Shown: positions 56,820-64,000 of the stretch, in pieces
Numbering within the stretch: the stretch's first letter is position 1
Layout: every line of letters begins with the position of its first letter
Source: Halichondria panicea
Taxonomy: Eukaryota > Porifera > Demospongiae > Suberitida > Halichondriidae
Length of the DNA: 64,000 nucleotides
Assembly: GCF_963675165.1 (NCBI RefSeq)
Contig: NC_087388.1
Location: 2,520,800-2,584,799 of the forward strand
Reading direction: 5' to 3'
The notes under the pieces: generated by a model
Seen by the model: only the letters and a program-made list of their open reading frames with translations
What the model was told of the DNA's origin: nothing
Databases searched by the model: none
Made by a program: the position numbers and the translations under genes

Positions 56820-57790
56820 ATGAGGTGGACGTCTGCATGCAATGGTTGATGGTGCAACATGTGCAACATGTACAAAGTGCTGTCTCATCATGCCAATGAT
56901 GAAATATGCAACTCAGCTCTCACCTCTCACCCTCCACTCGTCCAGCCTGTGACCCATAGAGATTAGTATTAATAAATAATTATACATTACCTAGACAACC
57001 AATTTCCTCCTCATCGCAGTTGTGGAAAAGAGCGAACACCACAGAATGCATGATAGCAGGACCTGCTGCCAAGTGATGTCCAGCGTAAGCATGTTATAAT
57101 TAATATATAATATTGTACCTGGAGGACGTGGTTTCCCACAAACGTTCCTCGGCTTCGAAGGCAATGTCTAGGGCTTTACGAATGGACCGTCCTCTCGCTT
57201 AAACAACAAAGTTGTTAGTGCTGATCCGTCCTAAAGATATCAGTGTCCTAAAGATATAATTATGTATTGCGTTCCAATTAACTTTCTTTGCTTTCACTTC
57301 TAGCTCTGAGCGGAGCTCTGGATCATCCTCCTCCTCAGAGCAGTTATGTGAATTTTGTATGTGAAAGGTATGTATAACTAAGTTGTTAGAAGCACCTGAC
57401 AGCCCATATATATAGCCCATATATATTGCACAGGAACTCCTCTGTACACGTATATATATTGTATTTAACGTCGTACCTCGTGTGAAGGTTGTCCACCTGA
57501 TCCTGAAATAGGTTAGTGATGTTATCAGGAGCATTGGGGTGAAAACTCATTTTGAAGCTCCCTCCTCCCTTAATCTTTACCATCCCTCCCTTCGTGCCAG
57601 ATTAGTCGGTGCACTCTAAATAGATCGTGATTGTCGGGTAGTAGGATTTACTATCACTCTTATAATGTTCTTGCATGGGTGGCAAAAGCAGGGTGAATGC
57701 CTATTTTAACCGCGCAAGAACTTTTCTTCTGTTTAAAGAAAGATCCACAAACCGCTCATCACCGCTGTTTCACAACAATGAAAATTCACC
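56820..57790 (-). pseudogene. RAG1-like gene, internally contracted copy B
   Basis: In reverse, short pieces of nearly every region of the gene at 58.3-61.8 kb occur in the same order. They are a CGSF/HP.F start, a SAPTN-L piece of the D1 exon, KGGGSFKMSF, APDNIT, FQDQVDNLH, FLC.IYGLSGAS, EDDPELRSELE, REDGPFVK, VFALFHNCDE and MMRQHFVHVAP. Between them blocks of 20-300 bases are missing. The acidic catalytic residues are mostly gone. It lies in direct tandem with copy C. It cannot encode an enzyme. Confidence 0.7.
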
Positions 57791-58150
57791 ACTTAGTTTA
57801 TCAGGATGTAGTACATGATTATGACAAGATAATACATTCCTCCAAACCACAAACCAGTGGAAGTGGGGGCTGGTTTTGGAGCATCCCATTGTGGAAGGGG
57901 ATTCCTAAGTATGTGAAAAATGTGACTGTGCTGGAAGTATAGTCCAGCACAGAGCATGTGCTTTCCATAGATACCAGTTTGATAAAAATTGACAGATCAC
58001 TGCACAAGCTGTGTTGGCTTGTACAAGTACATCATTTTGGACAAGGGGTACAGTGCCTCCAGCAAAGAAGCGCTTCTGTCACCATCTGTGTTTCCTAAAA
58101 CTAGTGAGCAGCAGTTACTTGAAAAGAAAGTCCTGAGGTATGTTTTGATA
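57780..58150 (+). repeat. Companion segment S beyond the 3' end of RAG1-like copy C
   Basis: Conserved with 680-1005 (same relative orientation) and 56490-56720. It starts ATG-AAA-ATT (MKIHHLVYQDVVHDYDKIIH). It also has a possible exon end DKGYSASSKEALLSP..EQQLLEKKVLR at a gtatgt donor near 58139. If coding, it is convergent with the RAG1-like gene. No Kelch or PHD pattern is visible. Confidence 0.5.
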
Positions 58151-58319
58151 CACAGGCTGGAATAGGCAACGTTCTTTACAGGAAGTTATAACTATTTCAA
58201 ATGACACTTTATAGCATGTATAATTATAATACATGACTAGTCTGATATGTATGTACTAAGTACGTACATACATATGTACGTACATATATATGTATAAAAA
58301 ATAATCATAATTTGGTCTT

Positions 58320-61300
58320 TCTCCTCTTTTGAGGGGGACGTCTGCATGCAATGGTTGATGGTGCAACGTGTACGAAGTGCTGTCTCATCATGCATCTTAA
58401 TCTGTCTACACCATTCGGGATGATGCCTTTATATTGTTGAAATAGGCATGAATGGACTCAGCTCCTTGCTCTCCCATCAATCCCAATCCCACTCGCCACT
58501 CGTTAAGCCAGTCAACCACATGCGTTTCAAGCATGTGCACTTTGGGAATCACACTTGCATCGGGAAATTGCTCCCGATAAAAGCTCATGAAGGTAGAGAT
58601 GTGTGTGCCTGTGGACAAAGTTAGTCAATATACATTTACAAAAGTAATTATAGATTACCTAGAAGAGCAATTTCTTTGTCAGTTATGCTGTATGGCTTGT
58701 TATACAATTCATCGCAGTTGTGGAATAGAGCAAACACCACAGAATATTTCCTGTGTATCCTCTCAGCTCGCTGCATGATAGCAGGACGATAATGTCCTGC
58801 TGTAAACACCGCATTGCAGAGAGTCACCGTGTTCTCAGGCTGTAGAGAGAGCGCCGCATAAGCTGTAAGTATAATTATTGTACAGTTGTGATTATTATTA
58901 TACCTTATTATTATTGTGATTATTATTATACCTTATTATTATACCTTGAGGTGGACGTGGTTTCCCACAAACGTTCCTCCATAATAGGCCTGTCGTCGCA
59001 CATTGAAGCCATCTAGTGCGATATCTAGGGCTTTTACAAAGGGACCGTCCTCTCGCTTGAACAGCTTTGTTGTTAATGCATTTGCTTTGGTCCATTCAGT
59101 GTCCTAAAGACAATTATGTATTGCTGACATAGTGTTCCAATTAACACTCACCAGTTTATTTACTTTCGTAGCGATTTCTTCTAACTCTGAGCGGAGGGCT
59201 TGCAGCTCCTCATCCTCACCAAACAGTACGAATATGGCTATTAGATCATTGAGTTGATCGATCTGTTCATTTGCCCTATAATTATGTTGTTCACAAATTA
59301 TCTCTATAGCATGTAAGGATAGTAACCTGTCTATCTCATCTTTGAGGATCCTCGCTCTAGTAACGTCGCCCACATAGTTGGAGTAACTGGGGCCCCCCTT
59401 GTCGCAACTATCCTCCTCATCTCGAACAGCCACGTCCAGCACATGGCACTCATCTTCTAGCAACTGGAAGAGGCGATAGAATATGCCTAGAGTTATGTGG
59501 AGTCCTGGTGGGCAAATCAACATCATTTTAGGAATAAAGTCATGGGTGAGTTAATACAGTGTAGCAGTCTTACTTGATTCAAAGGAATACCCTTAAAGAA
59601 TGGTTCTCTGATGCAGTTGTTGAAATTTTTCACATTTTTCGGTTTCCCTCCAGCTGCAAGAAATCTCTGGTGATCTTGTACGATACTATCAGTACTTCTG
59701 CTCGGAATATTGGCGGGAGGGTTCTTCAGTTGGTCCGATGTCACCAAGCACCACAAGCAGTTATGTCGACCTATTCAATTTTTTGTGTGAAAGGTATGTA
59801 TAACTAAGTTGTTAGTTTTACCTGAAGCACCTGACAGCCCAAACATATAGCACAAGAACTCATAGTCGCCACTTAGGAAGACCCGGATTGTGTTTCCTCT
59901 GTACAGGTATACATTATATTGTGTTTAACCCATTGTACATGTTGTTGTACCTCCATGTTGTACCTCCATGTTCTCTTGTGAAGGTTGTCCACCTGATCCT
60001 GAAATCGCTCCAGTGCAATTTTGAGGTTTGTTATGTTATCAGGCGCCTCAAACACGCAAAAAGCACAGGTGTTGACAGGGGAGTTGGGGTGATCAACATT
60101 GCATATTTGAAAACTCATCTTGAAGCTCCCTCCTCCCTTGTCTCCACACAGCTTTACCCAGATTTCATTCTCGGGTATCCTCCCTTCGTGCCAGGTTAGT
60201 CGGTGCACTCTAAATTGAATTACATCATGAGAAGTATAAAATTATACACAGTATCTCTATGCACCTTCTCTCTGCATCATCATTAAAGTTGAGCATACTT
60301 TCAATCTTATCCCAGAGGTTTGGGGTGCTGCACATGGGAACGTTTTTAATCTCAACTGTGTGTCTTCCATGACAGGGAATGTGAATGGAACAAGCTCAGA
60401 CTTAAGGTTATCAACCCCTGCCAGTGACTCTGCCTCTGCTCTCATTTTCTTCTCTCATTTTCTTCTCAGAAGCAATTTTGATGTTAGGTCCCAGCATTCT
60501 TCAAAGAAAAAAGAAATAAGGTAAAAGTTGTCATGCATTAATTACATTGTACCTTCTCATGATCCTTAGTCTGTTATAAGGTATCATCAGGACTGACTGC
60601 ATCCCCAGGCTTGCTGTAACAGAAAACTCCACTTGAAAGCACCCTGTTGTGTTTCTGAGCTCCTCGACCAGTCTCTCTCGGTCTTCCTTGGTCTTCCTTC
60701 CCAATCACCTTGACTTCGTTACACATCTGTGCTACCTCCTCTCCACCACTCACTCGCTTTCTTGTAATGAGGAGCTCACTGCTGCGGCTCTCAGGGTGGT
60801 CTGGCTCGCACTCCCACTAGAAACTCTTGGTGAGCTCACTTGCACCATTGTGCGAGGCTGTAAATAATGTTATGTGCGGCATAATAATAATAATAATAAT
60901 AATTTTGTTCCTACCTGTCCCCCTGTCTTTACTACTAGAGTTTGAGAATGGTGCATACTGCGCTTAATGAAACTTGACTGCAGTTTCTCCTCGAGAGGCG
61001 TCAAAGACATTTCTTGTGGTCTGATCAAGAGGTCGGAAGGGCGGAGTGGGACAGGCTTAAAGTGTGTGCACTCACACTTGCTGTCAAAGTGAGCCTTGTG
61101 ATACTTTAGCAATCCCTGCTTTGTGCACGCACAACATGTTACCTCAATGCTCCCTATTGCCTTCAGTGTGACTTCAGGTGGAGAGGTAATCAAATTGAGA
61201 TCGTATAGATGGTCTAAATGGCAACAGGGACATGATGGGGTCCGGGAAATTTCGAGACACTTGCACAAACAATCGGCACATACAAGATTATTGCACTCTT

Positions 61301-61795
61301 TCAGCTCGATTGGCTTGTTGACAATCTCCAAACAGATAGGGCAGTCAAATATATCGTGTTGAGTAATCACATTGTTTTGCTGGCAGAAGGCCGGAGGTGC
61401 AATGGACTTAACGTGCGTTATTGCTGACTGAAAAGAATTTTTCCCTGGTCTACCAGGATTATTCTGTTTCTTTGGCCTTCCACCAACACTGTGAGTGCTA
61501 GCTCCGGTGCACACTACACAATTCTGCTCACTGTGAACATACCATGTTGAAATTGTTATTGTAGGGTAGTATGGGGTACCACTACTTGCTTTCCTTTTAG
61601 TATGGTATATAATGTTGTTGCACGAATGGCAAAAACTTGGAGGGTGAATGTCTTCTAAATCTGTGTCAATCTCTATTTTGAACACATTCAGGAGATCAGC
61701 CTTATGGCCCGAGCAAGAAATCTTACGATTCTGGGAGCCTTTTTTCTTTTTGAAGAAAGACCCACAAACCCGGCAGTGCTTTGAGAGCTCAACTC
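58320..61795 (-). pseudogene. RAG1-like transposase gene, 11 exons (copy C), N-terminal and core regions present
   Basis: Approximate exons are 61795-60915, 60857-60553, 60498-60265, 60209-59964, 59898-59822, 59770-59574, 59526-59337, 59275-59152, 59103-58947, 58862-58659 and 58608-58320. Exon 1 holds HCRVCGSFF, IEIDTDLEDIHPPSFCHSC, WYVHSEQNCVVC, a RING (CPICLE...CADCLCKCLE...CPCC) and a C2H2 finger, the RAG1 N-terminal order. The core has Asp in KLCGDKGGGSFKM, Asp in FLSGDYEFL, zinc Cys pair CLWC, zinc His pair HMLETH, and Glu in GEQGAES. From the second Asp to the first Cys is 19 residues, as from D708 to C727 in mouse RAG1. The His pair is spaced as H937/H942. Frameshifts occur in exons 2, 3 (a 13-bp duplication at 60440-60465) and 11, and the exon 7 acceptor is unclear. 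So this copy is probably not functional. Confidence 0.8.
60915..61795 (-). CDS. RAG1-like N-terminal exon: zinc-binding dimerisation region, RING and C2H2 finger
   Basis: This exon is open for its full length after a stop near 61800. From the start: HCRVCGSFFKKKKGSQ, then VFKIEIDTDLEDIHPPSFC aligning with the VFRI..D....IHP..FCH block of RAG1. WYVHSEQNCVVC follows, then a basic Gly/Pro linker (GGRPKKQNNPGRPGK), HVKSIAPPAFC, and a C3HC4 RING with FDCPICLEIVNKPIEL, CNNLVCADCLCKCLE and SCPCC. The end is VTCCACTKQGLLKYHKAHFD (C2H2) and the donor VVKTGGQ/gtagg. In RAG1 this region is an E3 ligase and dimerisation module; activity here is inference. It is the best evidence for the family assignment. 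Confidence 0.85.
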
Positions 61796-61849
61796 AATGC
61801 TCTTCACTCATTGTACGATCGTATAGTCCTGAAGGTTTAATGTAATAGC

Positions 61850-62390
61850 TGAATGTATTATGACTTACACTACACTTATGATATGTACGTATGTATGTAC
61901 TGTAGTCAAGTTATTATCATTGCAACCTTATTATCATTGCCCTTATTATCATTGCAACCAATTTTTTGTCAAGTTTCAGACCTTATTATATTGTTACAAA
62001 GAACGTTGCCTATTACCTGTTATTTTGAAAACACAAGTATGGCCCTTCCTCTTGAATTTGCTAGATGGTAGGTATGTAGCTTTGAAATCATCCACTTATC
62101 ACCTTGTAGTTGTACATCAATTAGTGCTTTGAAGTATCCAGGTGCGCACACGCAGCCTAATACAAGTTGCTATGCGCATTTGGTATCATTCAGTAGATCA
62201 GTAGGTGCACATGGCATATATTCATTAACAATTCATGTGACTTCAATGAATAACAAATAAGTTGCCATGGGTATAAATATTGCATAAAAACATGAATAAT
62301 AAATTTGAAACCACACCCAATTTTCAATATTTCGTTGAGTTCCAGGTTGTTCTAATTATGAACTAAGTGGCAGTCTTGAAACAGCGGTGT
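61850..62390. repeat. Dispersed repeat X, contracted second copy at 63700-63965
   Basis: Shared ordered blocks: acgcagcctaatacaag, aggtgcacatg, catgtgacttcaatga, aagttgccatgggta, tttgaaaccacacccaat, ttgttctaattatgaacta. The second copy lacks about 160 bases in several short deletions. A stretch (aacgttgccta) also matches the area near 58170, linking it to the RAG1-like unit. Confidence 0.65.
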
Positions 62391-62424
62391 CATCTAGATG
62401 ATTATACTTACGACTAAACTTTAT

Positions 62425-62545
62425 GATATGTACAGCTGTTTGCATAGACCTTGCAAAATACTAAATCAGCACTGCATTACCACAAAACCACAACACAATG
62501 TTGCTATGCAAACAACATGTAGTCTTAAGCAGAGATTGGGGAGAA
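62425..62545. repeat. Inverted repeat Y, partner at 63590-63690
   Basis: tacagctgtttgcatagacc, ttgcaaaatac, gcattaccacaaaaccac and aatgttgctatgcaaacaa recur in reverse at 63590-63690. Confidence 0.7.
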
Positions 62546-62559
62546 GTGGATATGAAACT

Positions 62560-63085
62560 AGATCACGTGAGCTTATGCGCTTAATGTAAAACAGAGTAAA
62601 AAGTTTAGGCACTCCGCGTTGCTATAAAAATGGCGGTTTAATTTGCAAAACAGGCCCATGGGAAGCTGGATGACTCACTTGAAGAATTATGATCATAATT
62701 ATAATTGACTAGCCACAGATTGTTTTAAGGTGGCAATAAAATCCAGAACGCCAGATTTCCTGGTTTATTGGCTATACTAGCCTTTGTGGGACTGTAGCAG
62801 AAAGCAAGTTGGTTTTCATAAGATGTTTAGTGATGAGTTTTAATGTTAGCTATGTATTCTATGTACTTGTTGGTGGTATGAAACTCACATACAAATTATG
62901 GTGAGGATCGGAAATGGAGAATGGAGAATGGGCTGGGACTAGCTTGCATATACCAGCAGATAATTATGATATACATGTAGCTACTAACCGTCCACTGAAT
63001 GTATGGAAAGCAGTGTGAAGGCTGAAGAAACTGTTAGTACGAAGTACTGCAAAGGACCTCAAACACTGACATAATATGTCAGTGT
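62560..63085. other. No recognisable gene
   Basis: AT-rich. It ends with the small palindrome aacactgacataatatgtcagtgttt (63062-63087). Confidence 0.5.
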
Positions 63086-63086
63086 T

Positions 63087-63493
63087 TATCAACACCTTGT
63101 GCTGAGACTTGCATGCTGAACGAAAAATTGTTACGCTAAGGAACCTGCAGATAGTTGACTCGCTCACTGTGGTCACATTTCTCGTATAAGCAGCAGGCTT
63201 AAACTATCTTTTGTGATAATATCACAAAAGATAGTTTAAGTTTAAGCAGTAAAGGTACTGCAAAGAAACAGGATATACCACAGTGAGCGAGTCAACTGTG
63301 GTCACATTTCTCGTATAAGCAGCAGGCTTAAACTATCTTTTGTGATAATATCACAAAAGATAGTTTAAGTTTAAGCAGTAAAGGTACTGCAAAGAAACAG
63401 GATATACCACAGTGAGCGAGTCAACTATCTGCAGGTTCCTTAGCGTAACAATTTTTTCGTTCAGCATGCAAGTCTCAGCACAAGGTGTTGATA
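63087..63493. repeat. Large foldback: 86-bp inverted arms enclosing two 129-bp palindrome-bearing units
   Basis: Arms 63087-63172 and 63408-63493 are inverted copies with almost no mismatch. Between them a 129-bp unit is repeated in tandem (from 63169 and from 63298). Each unit contains a perfect 20-bp-arm hairpin (cttaaactatcttttgtgat/aat/inverse) at 63198-63240 and 63327-63369. No coding capacity. Confidence 0.9.
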
Positions 63494-64000
63494 GAGACCA
63501 TTCTCCACTTCAATCCTCCCCGGTTCCATAGTCTAGTTCTAGAAGCCATCATTGCTCATAACTATACTACATGCATGTACAATTTATACTATTTGTTTGC
63601 ATAGCAACATTGCATGACATGTATGGTGGTTTTGTGGTAATGCAGTGAAGATTTGTATTTTGCAAGGTCTATGCAAACAGCTGTACGTACATATTGTTGT
63701 AATCAATTTTTTTTTAGACCTTGTTACAAAAAACGTTGCTGTCACTTCCTCTTGAAGTCCTAGATTACATCAGTGTGTAATATACGCGCAGCCTAATACA
63801 AGATCATTCAGAGGTGCACATGACATTCATTAACATTTCATGTGACTTCAATGATAAGTTGCCATGGGTAATAAAGACATGAAATAATAATTTGAAACCA
63901 CACCCAATTGCAAAATTTTGTTGAGTTCAATGTTGTTCTAATTATGAACTAAGTGACACAGCTAGTATTAGTATTGGTGATGAGCGGATGTCATCGTGGA
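63494..64000. other. Repeat-derived sequence to window end
   Basis: It consists of the inverted Y copy (63590-63690) and the contracted X copy (63700-63965). The last bases include ggtgatgagcgg, also seen near 57750 in reverse. Confidence 0.5.

Noticed and set aside
57780-58150. Segment S as a RAG2-like gene
   Set aside because: No Kelch repeat, Gly-Gly blades or PHD cysteines can be read in any frame; only the convergent position is suggestive.
59337-59526. LHITLG in exon 7 as the second catalytic Asp site of the RAG1-like protein, implying loss of the Asp
   Set aside because: It resembles the LHCDIG block of RAG1, but D708 lies earlier, 19 residues before C727. GDYEFL...CLWC in exons 5-6 fits that position exactly, so the Asp is retained.

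Overview
The window is animal DNA packed with transposable elements. It is AT-rich (GC-rich mainly at the element ends near 7.1 and 10.4 kb), has short GT...AG introns of roughly 45-60 bases, and I see no operons or bacterial features. The repeated protein families look most like those I associate with demosponges such as Amphimedon and its relatives. That assignment is inference; another early-branching invertebrate is possible. I found no convincing host housekeeping gene, tRNA, rRNA or CRISPR array. Almost everything recognisable is a transposon, intact or decayed.

Layout. 0-2.5 kb: the 3' part of a RAG1-like element (copy A), then hAT remains. 5-5.5 kb: a fragment of a dispersed family that looks OB-fold-like. 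6.4-11.6 kb: an older minus-strand transposon gene split by a Ginger1-type element (7094-10472) with inverted ends and a CCGG target duplication. 12.6-15 kb: fragments of several families. 16178-21116: a 4.9-kb P/THAP9-like DNA transposon with long inverted repeats and two convergent genes. 23227-29408: a Ty3/gypsy LTR retrotransposon with apparently identical 173-bp LTRs and an open pol frame. 29.6-31.0 kb: a Crypton-type tyrosine recombinase gene. 31.3-33.2 kb: copia and Helitron fragments. 39-43.1 kb: an OB-family fragment, a 147-bp tandem repeat and a decayed Helitron. 48166-50370: an IS630/Tc1-mariner-type element with an intact 323-aa transposase and a convergent second gene. 52.2-55.7 kb: copia integrase and two unidentified gene fragments. 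56.3-64 kb: RAG1-like copies B and C, repeats and a large foldback.

The most important feature is at 58.3-61.8 kb on the minus strand. It is an 11-exon gene colinear with vertebrate RAG1 from the N-terminal zinc-binding and RING region through the catalytic core. It keeps the three acidic residues and the C2H2 zinc site at RAG1-like spacing. Two other partial copies lie in the window, so the unit behaves as a transposon family, although the copies here carry frameshifts. A conserved companion segment lies beyond the 3' end of copies A and C.

Two window-wide patterns stand out. Short, exactly adjacent tandem duplications (about 7-17 bp) are abundant and break reading frames. Related repeat copies also differ by many short colinear deletions, giving contracted versions. 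These could be real mutation biases or assembly artefacts; raw reads would decide.
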